Source: Shinisaurus crocodilurus (Eukaryota; Chordata; Lepidosauria; Squamata; Shinisauridae). Taken from it: DNA of 64,000 nucleotides. The notes beneath the pieces are model-generated. The model ran no database searches. It was not told the DNA's origin and worked only from the letters and a program-made list of their open reading frames with translations. Every line of letters starts with the position of its first letter. Positions within the stretch are counted from its first letter, which is position 1. Below are positions 13,401 to 27,400 of the stretch, one piece after another. The translations under genes and the position numbers were made by a program. Where the stretch lies: contig CM037883.1 of assembly GCA_021292165.1 (NCBI GenBank), positions 6,674,934 through 6,738,933 of the forward strand, in the 5' to 3' direction.

Positions 13401-16400
13401 GTAAACACCATGTTTCTTTATTACAGCTATGATTAAATAGTGCTCTATACTCTGTACAGGATAAAATTATACAATTACAGTGGAACACGTAAAGGTGCAG
13501 TGGTGCTTTATGTTTAGCTTATACATGTATGTCAGCGTCTGGAAAAAAAAACACACCAAAAGAGAAAGGTTGTAGCTGAAAGATGCATGATGTACAGTAA
13601 GGAACATGGACTCACCCTTTCAACATTCTTGAAATACATTTTGAAATCGGTCACTGTCAGTGTACCACTGATGGCTCCGAGAAATGGACAGATATACATG
13701 ACATCTTTAGCTGGAAAAAATAAGGCATCATTTTATTAGTGTTACTATCCATGCAAGACACTTCCTCAACTTCTAAATGCCTTTTTGAATCTGGCATTAC
13801 ACATGGGATAAAATTATTTTACACAATAAATTAGTTCACAGTTGTTTTTTTAAAATGTCTATTTCATAGCACATCACCTCAAATGAAGGTATTTTCTTAA
13901 CAACAAAATGAAAGGTCAGAAAGTTATAGTTTAGAATGAAGTGTAAGGTACTTGGTGATTATAAAAAAATAAAAACACTGCCGCAGACATTAAAATGTTT
14001 TTAAGGGCAAAAATAATATAATTTTATGTTTTAATTTTGTACAGTCATCTATCTATATTTTTAATAATAAACTGAGTGTGAAATCCTATTGAATGTAATG
14101 TAAAACTCAATAGGATTTTACCTTAGTAGTAAAATCCTAAACAGGTTTACTCAGAAGTAAGGCCTTCTAATTTCAGTGAGACTTTCTCCTATGTAAGTAT
14201 GTATAGAATTGCAGCCTCCATGTGTGTATTTCCCTTCCAACAGCTTCCACAGTTGTTCTGGATGCCAAAAGTAAGAGCAGAACAGAGCTATTGAGTGAGT
14301 CTTTATGGCAATAGCAGGAAATAAGAACTGACTAAAATTAGGGACAAATATTGTACCTTGCCACTGTGACGCAGTAAACAGTGAGCTCAAGCCCTTCTAG
14401 AGTGGGAGAACTCCACCTACACTTGTAAAAGTCATTGGATGGTAGCTAATACCTTATGTCTCAAAATGACCAAGGCAATAAGCCTGGCAAATCAAATGTG
14501 ACATTTAATGCAACCGTTCTGACAGAATCTCATCCACTTGAAAGCAGAGCTTAAGGATACTGAAGGCAGCACTCCAGTGTATGCTCAGATTACTCCTCCC
14601 AACAATGACAATTACATTTAGCAGCAGATCCCAAGGCTCCATGCATTAGTCATATGGAAGAGCTCGTGCTGCAGGCAAACGAGCAGACTTCAAATCTGGC
14701 TTTCCCGTCGCTGCCTATTTAATAAATAATTTCCATTTTCAGGACATTGTAAAGGGTGGAACAAGAAGCTCTTCATAAGCCCAGATACCGATTCAAGACA
14801 GCACCTTTTGAATAAGACATGACCTAACAATTTCATCTGGCAATACTGAAGGTTATAGCAAAAAGGCTGTCTGACTCATCCCATAGTTACGCACTCCCCA
14901 CTTTTCCAAGCAGTGAGAAGTTCAGGGGGAATACTACAGGGGTTTTGTTTCCTTTGGGTGAGGACATGCGCCATGCGCTAGAAATTAGAGTGTCGTAGAC
15001 ATATTTGTTTTTTTTAAAAGCCTCTTCCTCCACAGCCAGCAAAGAAACATATCATGTTAGGGGGCTGCTTAGAAAAGGGTTTAGCTAGCCTGCTAATATT
15101 TTTTTTAACTAGCCTGCATTTCCATGCTGGTCATGGGGAAGCTTCTTAGGGTGGGATTCTAAGCATGTTTAGAAACGAACAAGTCCTACAATTCCCAGCA
15201 TTCCCCAGCCAGCATGCAGAATGCTGGGAATTGTAGAACTTTTTTTCCTGTCCCAACATTTACACCTATTTACAACACAGGCAGATGCTACTGAAAACAT
15301 GCAGACTTTGAAAAACAGGCAGCAAAACTGCTGATCCTACATCAGAACACAACAGTGTGGGCCCTACACTTGCCTGAGTCCACCCAGCTAGCTAAAATCA
15401 CAGCTCTCTCTGCCTATCAGTCCCAAAATTCAAGATCTGCCAACTGCTTTCCCCCACTCACGCACATGTCCCTGCAAAGCTTTGGTCTCAGACTCTATCC
15501 TGCAAATAAATGGTTCATTCAGAATAACATCTCCAACAGGTCACTTTCAGGAAACATTGACCAATCAACTCTTACTAGGAAGTCATCAGCTCAACAGAAC
15601 GGTTCTCTGTTAAGACACCTATGCCACTGCCTAAATAAAGCCTGCTTCTTCAAAAGTCTGGCAAATAGACATGTGCCTAGCTCAAAAAACTAGCACATTT
15701 ACAAATATCAAGCATTTATAGGCTCAGTATAAACATCATGCCAAGCCCATTCTTAAGAACCAATATCGAATTGTTCCAAATTGACAAGAGGCAAACTATG
15801 ATTTAGAGTTGCTTCTCTGCTTTTGGTTTCTATGATCTTAGCACTCAGTTATGTAAGTTCATGCCTGTCTCCATAGCGCAGCAGGCTCTGGAGGTGGAAC
15901 AATGGACATAACTGTGGTTTGTCAATTCAGATATTAAACCAAACCACAGTTAAGCTTCTTTAACCATGATTTAGCATGATATCTGAATTGAGCCGTGCAT
16001 AGCACTTGTGGGAGGCACTGAACCATATACTGATGTCACTAAGTCAGGGATAGACAACCTTTTTGGACTTGTGAGCACATTGGACAACTTAAGAAACTGT
16101 CCTGGGCACCACCACAAAATGGCTGACATGAGAGGTGTGGCAAGTCACAAAGGACAAATAATCTGCCCGAAAGACTGAGTATAAGGCAGAGGTAGGGTCT
16201 GAGCCCCAACACACAAAACAACTCCTTTGAACCCACAGTTTTCTATGCCAACAGAAACCTACTTCACAGAACCCCACCCCATAGACAACTCATTCCTGCC
16301 ATCTCTCTCATCCCGGATTATGACACACATAATCTGTAACCCATGATCACCGCCCCGACACACATGCACTGTGTCTGTCTGTCTGTCTGTCACACACACA

Positions 16401-18379
16401 CAAACACACACACAAAGCAACCCATGTACCCATCACGCACACATACAGACACACACGCACACACACACACACCTACCTTCTTTTACTCATTGCAGACACA
16501 CACACAAACACACTCACTCTTTCAGGATCTCTCCAAAATCTCCCTCTCTCAATCACCTCAAGCCCCCTCTCTCACACATATGCAGCCCTCATCCGTTCAG
16601 ACATGCATGCCCCCTCCCTACTGGCTTCCTGCTGTCTTCCCTGACCCCCCCCCCGTTGGCTTACCACTGCCCCTTCTACCCACCCCACCCGCTGCTCTCC
16701 CTAGCCAGTCCCCAGCAGCAACAGGAGTCCCTTGTTCTTCATTCTTTTCCTTTTTCTCGGTGACCAGGCATGTTGCAGAGGAAAGCATTGGCAGGCAATC
16801 ACTTGACACCTTCATTTCCTAAGAATGTCTCTGAACCCCACCTGCACCCCAGAGACTTTCAATGAGAAATGAAGATAGCAGCGGCTGGAGGCCCTCATTT
16901 TGCTTTGAAGCAATTCCATCTGCTGGTAAGAAAATTGTTACCATACTTTATTTTAAAAAAATTATGATGTTAGGGCACCTTGGCAGGCAACAAGGAAAAT
17001 GTCCGGGAGCACACTGGTGCCTACTCCCACACTAAATAATCAGCCTCAAACTAGTCTCACCAAGTCTACCCTACATGGACAGAGCAGCTATTTTGCATCA
17101 CCCAACACACTTGTAAAATGTAGAGAAGTTTTAGAATATGGGTGGGCAACCTTTTTTTGTGTCGAGGGCCATATTCTCTCATGGGTAATCTGTCGGGGCC
17201 AACACATCAGCAGGGGACAGGGCCAACGCCAAAAGTGGGTGGGGCACCCCTTTTCTCTTTGTGCCACCCTGCTTTTTTCTCTCCCTCCCTCTTCCCTTCC
17301 TCCCAGTGGGTGCCAGGGAGGGACAGATGACTCTTGCCAAAGGTCTGAACCGATCGCATGCAGAAGACTGCATGAAATTAGGCTGAGGGCTGCAGGTTGC
17401 CCACCCATTTTATATGATCCATACTACAATGTACTGCAGACATAGAAATATTCAATTTTCCTGCTCCCTAAAACTCTTACCATACAGTACAACACACCAC
17501 TGGCATGGATTCTCTTAATACTTTGTAGTTTAAGTATTAAAATACTAAGCAGTCTGGGCCCTAAGCACCTAAAGCAGTGTTCTCCAACCTTGGGTCCCCA
17601 GATGTTTTTGGCCTACAACTCCCAGCATGCACCAGCCAGCGTAGCTGGCTGGGGCACGCTGGGAGTTGTAGGCCAAAAACATCTGGGCACCCAAGGTTGG
17701 AGAACACTGACCTAAAGGACTGCCTTTTCCCACAAGAACTTGCCTACCAATTAAGATTGTCCTCAGAAGCCCTCCTCCAGGTGCCCCTGCCTTCAGAGGT
17801 TAGGCAGCTGGAGAGATAACCTTTTCATTGGTGGTTTCCAAACTATCAAACTCCCTTCCCAGATATGTTCTCTTGGCATCTTCTCTGTTAGGTTCAAGCA
17901 CTAGGCAAAGACTGTATTATTCTCACATACCTTTAACGGCTTTGAATGGCTTATCTGCCACTTCTAATCTTAAGGGCTGGTTTTATTGGCTTGTGTTTAT
18001 TGTTTTATCTACTACTTTATTGTTCTTTGTGTTATTATATTTTATTTTAATGTTTTTATAGCAAGCTACCATGGGACTAGTTTGCAAAATGCAGGAGGAA
18101 ATACTTCTAATAAAATAAACAATTTCTATAGCGCTTTGTCTGTTCAAAACACATTACATACATCAGCCCAGTAAAAGTGTCCTAAGGATGGCCACCATTA
18201 TCATCACCCCCATACTGCAGACGGGGGATGAAACTGGAAGATACAGTGGCCTGTCTAACACTGCCTAATGGCTTCATAGCTGAAGTGAGATTTTAAATCA
18301 GGGACTTCCTAACTAAAAACCCACACGTTTAGCCTTTAGAGAAAGATAGACTAATAACAGAGTATTTTAGCCTTTATGC

Positions 18380-18414
<35 letters not shown>

Positions 18415-21400
18415 TGAGAGAAAGATAGAGCTCACAACACTAACAACAGAGTAATTTTAAAATATATTTCGTGATGAACGTTTCGGCTTCTGCCTTCATT
18501 CATACTGGCGATGTTAAAACATCGCAGCTGAGCACTAAATACATTTTTAAATTCCTCTGTTAGTCTATCTTTTTTCTTATATATTTTAACTGAAGACTGA
18601 TTGCATCCATAGTGGATCCAGAGCCTCCTTGTTGCTTTGCTGCTGTGCCGCTTCACACCTCCCTCTCCCTCCCTCCCTCCCTCCCTCTCTCTATAAAAAT
18701 AAACCAATGTTTAAACCCATATGAGCAGAACCACAAAGCTACAACTTTCCAGAAATATGGGCTCTTAGCACTTGAATGTTTCCCACTCTTAACCACCCTA
18801 AAACCTTAAGTGCCAGTTGTTTGGTATTACATGTGTCAGCCTCAGGCTCACCTATTTGGATTCAATTAGCTACTTTCGGTTTAGTGCAAACCATACTTTG
18901 CTATTGCATCCAAACAGATACTGGTTTGTGTTTGCCATCCAAACAAGAATTGCAACCACCATCAAAGCAGTTTACAATTCTGGATTGGCGGGCAAATACA
19001 AACCACAGTTCGTTCGTGTGGAAATATCAATATCAAATGATGGTTTGCTTTAAACAGGAAGCAGCTTGCTTTACACTATGGCTTGCTTTAACACTGTATC
19101 TAAGCGCATATGGGAAGGAGGAAGCATGTGACCCTGAGGAATGGCCCCTCCATGGTTTGGAGCAGCCTTCTCCAACCTCGTTCCCTGCATATGTTTTGGA
19201 TAACAACTCCCAACATCATCATTGGCCATGCTATCTGGGGCTGGTGGGTGTTGAAATCCGAAACATCTGGATGACACCAGGTTGAGGAAGGCTGGTTTAG
19301 AGGATTGGAAATGTGTGAACCAACTCATAGAAACTCCCCAAACATTTCTTCTAAGGGAGGACTGGGTGGGGCGGGGGAGTGGGAAGAATCACCCAATCTG
19401 GATTGCTAGCATTCTACTTCAAAGTGTTCTGATATGATCACAATGAAAAAATAAAAAACCGGAAGAGAATGTGCTTGAAGCTGCATAGAAAAGGTAAGTA
19501 TCTCAGCGTATACTTAGCACATCAGTCTCATAGCTTACTGATTTCTGTGCTAATATGTAATTAAAATTCTTCTCAGATTAGCTTGCCTTTTGTGCTCAGC
19601 ATCTCCTATAGCCCACTCTGGTTTAAGCGATTAAGGATCCAGGATAAAATCTGATAACCAAGTGTAAAAATTCTGAAATATATAAAACCAAATGAATAAC
19701 TTTCGTTTTATGTTTAGCCATAAACAATGATGTTATCTCAGTCACTTAATACTCTACTTACCGATAGCTTTGATTGATTCTCCAGGAAAAAGAGGCGCCT
19801 CTTCCATCTGGGCGAGTTTGTTTCCATCCCTTAGTGCCTGGCAGAAAGCCAAAGTTAGAAGTAAATCTCACATTCCATCTGTACCACTTCAATACACAAC
19901 AACTACAAGGTGCTTTTGCTAGGAGGTTACAGAAGCAAGACAAACTACAGCTCTATCCTCTCAAAGCAGAGTGTTTAAACACTATGGGCTGGTGTGGACA
20001 CACACTTAATTGCAGTTAAAGAGATCAGGAAAGAGACATGTGATTATGTGCTTCTCCCTGACATGGATGCAAATCCCCCCCCCCCCAACTGTGGTTAAGC
20101 ATTCCATTAGCAAGGATAGAAAAAACTGACCAGGTTTTCACTTAGGCAGGATCCAAGAACAGATTGGACTTCTGGTTTAAGCAGGAATCCTGGTAAAGCC
20201 TCAAGCATAGTTAACATGGCTGCAAATAAAGTACATGGCTGAATTTAAGATGGGAGGGTGGAATTAGTTCCCAAGGGTGGAGAGGTAGGGAAGTTATGGT
20301 CCTGCAGCCTGCCCCGATCTCTTAACCACAGTTAGAAGTACGTCCGCACAAGTTCTATATAGTATCAGTGAATCCAGAGAGCTTTGCTGTTAATACGAAT
20401 TTATGTAATAAACACAAGAGATTTGTAAAACATACATCGGTACCAAAGCATTTACACAAAGGAAAGATAATCTCAATTAGCACATACAAAGGGTAAGCAA
20501 AATAAACACAAGGGTATTTTTACATGCAGCTCCCAGAGGTTTTTGAGGTGTTATATTTTATAAGCATGGCCAATGAGATGGATCTACTTATAAAATATAA
20601 CAACTCAATATGCTTTCGGAGCTGCATGCAAACCAAAGAAGAAAGTTTATTTTTGCACTTTTTAAGCTACTCAGTGACCAGGCTTGGATGACACGCTGGG
20701 GTTTGTTGTGGGTTATTTAAAACAGACCAGGGGTTTGCAAGGGTTGTTTAACCCTTATGTAACCCATACTCGCTGGGTTTGCATGACATGACAATCCCTG
20801 AGCAGGGTTGCATATTGAAAATGGCAGCCATACACATACCACAGCCTCATTGTGCGTTAAATAACCCATGGTGGGCTGTCGTGTTGTGCAAGCATCCCCA
20901 TCATTTTAAAGTTTGTTTTTCAGAAGTTTATAACATTTTTTAAAAATTAAGAAGTTTTTAAAATGTACACTGCTAATTTATTCGACCCATGGGAAAATAA
21001 TTCACATTTTTCACTTAAATATTCTCTCATTAAGAAAAATAATTGAGTTCATTCAGAGAGAACTTGCTATCAGTCAGTAAGGAGAGAGCTTACTAAGCCT
21101 GTAACTTATTTTGATGGCATCAGGTGAAGATAACAAAAGAACAAGTTATTTCCTCCAAAGAGCTTGTAATCTATCTCTGTTCCTCTGTTCCTCCTGGACC
21201 AATCAGACACAAGCAGAATGCCATCCATGCCTGGGCTGCTATACAAAAAGGAAGAAACATTATGGAGCTATTGGCATGGCATTTATTCTCTGGAAGTATT
21301 TGGGTGTAGTTTGTTATAGTGGGGAAATTCCTACTCATCTAAGGGTGCAATCCTATTGATTGCGCCCTTAATGCTCGTAAGCCTCTGAACTCGGAGGCTT

Positions 21401-24400
21401 ATGAGTATCCAGAGCACAGCAGGAGGAGCACTGGAGACTTTCTCCACCTCCCTGGTTGATTTTGCCATCTAGCTGCGGCACTTTGGAGGGGGAGGGCAGG
21501 AGGATGGAGCGCCATCAGGATACCTTGTATCCTGGCTGCCCCAGTTTCCTCCCCACCCCACCAGCCGCCCCCTTTACCCCCTCTCTGAGGTCAATTTTCC
21601 GACCTTGGAGAAGCAGTCAGAGCAGTTCTTTCCATACCAGCTGCGAGGGAGGGGGATCAGAGCACGGATCCCCAGCTCCGAGGTTGGAGTGCTGTTTCCA
21701 ACCTAGGTTCTGGTAATCTGAAATATCCTGTGGCCCCTAGACACTGTCTAGGGCCCATAGAATCGCTCTCTAAAAGACTTCAACAGTTATCAAGCACATT
21801 TCAAGTCTGTATGTCTTTTAGTTAGGGAACATTAGATAGCATTAGAGGGGGATGTACTTCCTTCTCTTCTCGCAACCTCCTGTAAAACATTCAACAAATT
21901 GCAAGAGAATAAAGCAATACACTTACCCAGGTCAGATTCCAAACTATACCCACAGAATATCTAGCTGGCAAATTTGTCAACAGGCCAGTAAATGAATGTC
22001 TATTAAGTCGTTCACAGAACATGACAACCTAGCATATGGGTTGAGTACAGGTTGTTGGAATTGTAGGTTGTGTCTTGTGAACCCAGCTGTGCTAATAAAC
22101 CATGGTTTGTTAACCATGAACAACCCACGAAGAGAACCCATGGTTTGTTGTTGGGTTGTGAACTCTGGGTTATTTGTGATTATCAAACCATGGTTTGTTA
22201 GCATGGCTGGGTTCACACAACACAACAACCCATGATTCAACTGAGTGTGGAAAGCTAAGCAGGGTCAGGCCTGGTTATTACTTGGATGGGAGACCTCTCC
22301 TCTAGTTTCCTGCATTGAGCAGGGGGTTGGACTTGATGGCCTTGTAGGCCCCTTCCAACTCTATGATCTATGAATAACAACCCACGATTCAACAGCAACC
22401 CATACTCTGGGTTGGTGTGTTGTGTGAACCAGGTCTACGTAAAGTAATACCTTGGATTGCAAGCATAATTCGTTCTGGAACCGTGTTTGTAATCCAAAAC
22501 ACTCTTATATCAAAGCGAGTCTCTGGCAGGCGTGAGCGGGGCTGATTTCTGCCCGCTACGCCCGCTCGAGGCGAGCGGTTACATCCCTACACTTGTATTG
22601 CAAGACGTCGCTTGTTTATCAAGTCAAAATTTATTTTAAAAATTTGCTTGTCTTGCAAAACACTCTCAGACCAAGTTACTTGCAATCCAAGGTATTACTG
22701 TATATGCATATCAGGACAGATTGAAGATACTGTGCACTACTCTTGCATTGCCCATTATTCACCTAGGGCTTGGTTTCTTTTTTCCTTCCAGGGCTTTTAG
22801 GTCAAATGGACAACTTCAAAATTAGATGGTTGCTGGCTGATGTAGGTAAGTTTGTTACTTATAGCAGGGGTGGGCAGAAAGTAGATCTCCAGATGTTTTG
22901 CACTTCAAATCCCAGCATTCCTGATTCTGACCACTGGCCATGCTGACAGGGGCTTCTGGGAGTTGAAGTCCAAAACATCTGGATATCTACCTATAGGGCA
23001 GCTTTATATGCATTGGCAGCAAGAAAGTTAAGAGCAATTTTCCAGAGCTACAATAGTATTAACTGCCAAGGGTATTCCATAAATTAAATGCTTTTAATTT
23101 TGGTGACTATTCTTCTGGAATTTCATGTTGATTTATCTGGATTGGTTTTTTTCTTCTTCACATATTGTCTTTTAATTTATATTGTAATGCCCATTGGGTG
23201 CAAACAATAAATTTGACTGATTGCTCAGTACAGAGCAGGAACTGTCAATGGAGGTCCACAGACTTGATCTAGCGCCCAGCAGCACTCCTAAACATCAATT
23301 AAGGAATGGTAAGTTGTTTAGCCAAAATTTCACTAGAGGAAAACAAAAGTGTTGTCAAATTGTATGAAATAGCTATTCTACACCGTTAACATTACATGTG
23401 TTTCTGATTTTGTATGTAATAGATATGCAATACGTATGTATACATATTGGTATGTAATGAGTACATCTACTCCATTACTGCTAGATGGTGCCAGCTTTAT
23501 TATGTAGGCTGACTGAGAAAGATGGCATCAAGAGAGCCAGTGTGGCATAGTGGTTAGAGTGTTGGACTGGGACTCGGGAGCTCCGGGTTCTAGTCCCCGC
23601 TCAGCCATGAAACTCACTGGGTGACTTTGGGCCAGTCACTGACTCTCAGCCTAACCTACCTCACAGGGTTGTTGTGAGGATAAAACGGAGAGGAGCAGCA
23701 GGAGGATTATGTAAGCCGCCTTGGGTTCCTTTCAGGATAAAAGGCGGGGTGTATATATATTTTAATAAATATAAACAATTTGTGAGGCAAAACATACTTC
23801 TTGCCCCCAGACCACTGTCTGGAAAATAAAGTGCCCCTCCCCACAAAAAACAGAGGTTGACCATCCCTGATGAAGAGCCATACAGGCCTGAAACACATCA
23901 GATAATTCTGGAGGAGTTATTAAATAATTATTTTCTTGCACCTTTGGGATAGTCCACTTTGTTTTCTGCAATTTGATGGTGTGGCCTCTTCCTAGTCTCT
24001 CCCATTTTTAAATATTCCAGCTCCTACAGCTCTAACAGGACAAGCCAGACAAGCCTAGAAGCACCGTCTAGCTTTCTGCTGTGCTTGCTTGTTTGCTTCA
24101 ATTTGTTCCTTGCTCACCACAACATCCCTTTACCAGCACTAGGCTGTGCTGACGATAGGGGAAGTGAACTGGTCCTGGCGATCTTAGGACACTATTCAAG
24201 GAGCTGTGGATAGCGTTCCTTACACCAATGGCAGCCCCTCTGCTGCAAAGGGCATTTCCTTCAGTACAGGGATCCCTTAAGCAGACACTGAAACCATAGG
24301 TTGGATCTCTAGTTACTCTCCTAACCATCCCCAATGAAAACCCCATCCGCTGCTTGATGAAATACCAATTGTGCACATGTTGGCCTGACTGCAGCCTTTA

Positions 24401-27400
24401 CAAGAGTGGAAGATTTAGTAAATCAGAATATAGACAGTTTTGCACCAGGTAAAGCCACTCTGCCGTAATAAGCAGATCAACCAAATGGCTTGATGGATCC
24501 ACAAATCCACACACACTGCTGTAAGTCCAAACTTTTAGTTTATACTCATTGCTGGTGTTTGTCCCAAAGACTGAGGGAGAATAGAGAATCTAAAGACGTA
24601 TAATATTTTTAGAGAAAATATAATGAGAACTGTTCCAGCCCAAATGCTTATGTGAGAGCACACAATACTTCATCATAAAGTTTCAGAGTAAAAATTGCAA
24701 CATTTTAAGTTCTGGCATGTACAGACATCCGGTTAATTTTATAAAGAACGTTCACAGATGTCCACCACAACTTCTGCTGTATTTCTGATTTACAAGTCAG
24801 GATTAATACTGCTATCCTTCTCAGTTACCTTCCCCATATGTCCAACTGATGTTGAAGGGTCTTGTGCGTGTTTCTGTGCAATGTTGCCTTATTCAGAGTC
24901 TGTTGGACTCTTTTGAAGAAATCAGCCAATTTATCACTTGATATTAATAAATTTAGATGTGAAAGTACTAATATGACATCCGGCACACTATGATTCATAC
25001 TACTTATTCTACATAATATATTAACTGGGGCAATTAACTTACTGATTCATTAACAGCATATTTAAAATGTAGACTTTAATGGGATTTTAATTACCAACAC
25101 TCCTGACTAAATAGTATTCAATTCTACTGGCCTTGTTATAAATCTATATGCATCACTTCACTCAAGTGAAAAATATACATAATTTTTCTGTATTCAGTCA
25201 ACAGAAAGTGTTGGAATCATTATTGTCAAATATCACCTGTATTAGTATTGTAACATTTTAAACGTTTAAGCAGCACATTAGTTGGTTAAGTGGTAGCTAA
25301 CTGTCAACACCATTAATATTTTATTTTAAAAACCTGCAAACTGCCATTTTATTGCATTGTTTTTATACATCTTCTTTGTGCTATTCAGACTTCATGGCTG
25401 GGATCAAAAGAACTGTACAATCAGCTCCGCATGCCCAAGGGACATCAATCTTGAGATTCCTTGAACAGTAGCCTCTGCGCCCCAATGGCAAACCACTTTT
25501 GAAATCACTTTTCAAAAGCAGATTGTTTCTGATATAGCAATGTGGTGCTGATATGGGGTGGATGTCCAGATCTTCAAAGAAAAAAAAAGTTTAGAAATCC
25601 CACTGGACGCACCCAGGCAGTTAGGTGCACCTAAAGTACTTCTTTGGATCGTGGCCAATTATTATCTGCACATTCAGTTCTTGCTTACACTGAAGCAGTT
25701 TTCGCATGAGTAGGTTATTCAGACATTGTGACTACCTACTCTCATCTGCTTCCGTAGAAGGCAGAAAGCCCGTGGCCCACGCTGCCAAGCTTCTGCTACC
25801 AGGTGCCGAGGGGGAGGGGTGTAGGAAGGAGAGGTATACAGTCCTCTGCAGTGCAGACGCTGCATGGCTGCAATGATCACAAACTGGTGTTATCACTGGA
25901 CTGTGCTGGCTGCTCAAAGCCATCACACAGCTGCAGTGCCCACAATCATCCCTCACTTGTAGTTCAGTGAAGGGATGGACAAAGGGCTGTCTATACCCAG
26001 CAGGTGGAGTGCCTGTGTACACACAAACACTCTGCAATCTAGCCTCCATACGCTATTGGAAGGGGCAGGATTTTAAAGTATTTTAAAAGAATCCAAGAAA
26101 CTAAACATTTAGCAATGCTTATGATTTCCTCTATAGGTACTGTTTGATATGTGCCTCAAGACATAGTGCTAGAAAACACTGCTTTAAACTATCCAATAGC
26201 TTTAATGGATAACTATCTGCAATTACATGTTTTAAGTCCTAAATCCAAAGGGGGAGATCTCTAGAATCATGTATATAGTTTATAAGCACTAAAAAACACT
26301 TTTAAATGGTTCTCAAGCTTTTTGAGAGTAGATAACAAAAAAATAGAATTTTCACATCTCCAACACTCAGTGACATACTATATTGTTAGGGAACAGGAAG
26401 ATGAGTAAAATTTGCCACCTGATCAACTTCTGCGTCAGAAGGATAGCCATTGTGTCCATCCTGAATCTCCTGAATAGCATGATGCAGCAGTGGGCAAGCA
26501 GAAGTAACAGGGAAAAAACATGCACATAACAGGTGAAAGGACAGCATTTTTAAAGGAGAGACAGTAGATACTTTAACATCAACATATTTGGTCAACTTCT
26601 TCGTACCTTGCATAGATCAAGTACATCAAGCATATACTTTGGCACCTATTAGATCCAGTTTGTTTGTTTTTAAATGGGACGAACTGGAATGTTGTGCATT
26701 CCTGTGCTTCCAAGAGTGACTCCAGGTACACAAAGTATGTACTGTCTTTTTGAAACAAGCAATCTTTAAAACCGCAAAGACAAAATGCAGAGTATAAAGT
26801 AGGCCACATGCTTAAAATAATAGAAGAAATTGATTGTAGTAGCAAAGAGAGAAACCATGCAATTATCTGGAGATTAAACAATTAAATATTTTCAGTCCCC
26901 ACTGGAAATATTAAGACAACTTAAAATGCTGCTAAGAGTTTAATGGTCCCATCTGAAGATCTGCCCATTAGCACAAACCATGATATTATGTTGATACGGG
27001 CAGCTGTCAGCAAAACACTTCAGAATCAGTTTGTAACCATTTCTGATAACAAGATTTCACTGTTTGAAATATTTCCCACATAGCAATGGGATCAAGAAGA
27101 ATGCAATTTGCCAAAATACTCAAAGGGTTCATTTCTCTGTATTTGTCCCATTTCCATACATATTTAAGTAAGATCCTTCTGAAGTCTTGGCAGAAGAGCA
27201 AAAGGTCACTGAAGCCTATGATTTATTTTTTTTACTATGTTAACTTTGTATGGACATAGCTGGTTAACAGCTTCCTTTGCAAGGTTTGCTCTTCATCCCA
27301 GGTAAGCTCCAGATCACAAGTGGTGAATGGAAGGAACTATTATTTGAACAGACAACATTTTATGTTTGAACCAAAAAGCGAAATGGACTCATTTTCATAA

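Larger units (their letters stand above)
22015..22436. mobile_element. 'AACCCA' palindromic MITE, family D, carrying a nested 5S-SINE
   Basis: The arms around 22100-22200 ('ataaaccatggtttgttaac', 'atcaaaccatggtttgttag') fold back on each other. The outer ends carry 'gttcacacaacacaacaacc' and 'ggtgtgttgtgtgaaccag'. A SINE interrupts the right arm at 22242-22375. Confidence 0.75.

Noticed and set aside
16343..16822. 159-codon frame rich in His and Thr
   Set aside because: It is a translation of CA/CACG microsatellites and CT-rich DNA inside a hAT-like element.
23531..23600. Possible tRNA gene from box A and box B words
   Set aside because: No tRNA cloverleaf can be formed; the same unit recurs with a SINE body at 30671 and 46041.
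25730..26050. GC-richer patch with a 105-codon minus-strand frame
   Set aside because: No recognised protein and no matching splice sites for an MTMR1 alternative exon.
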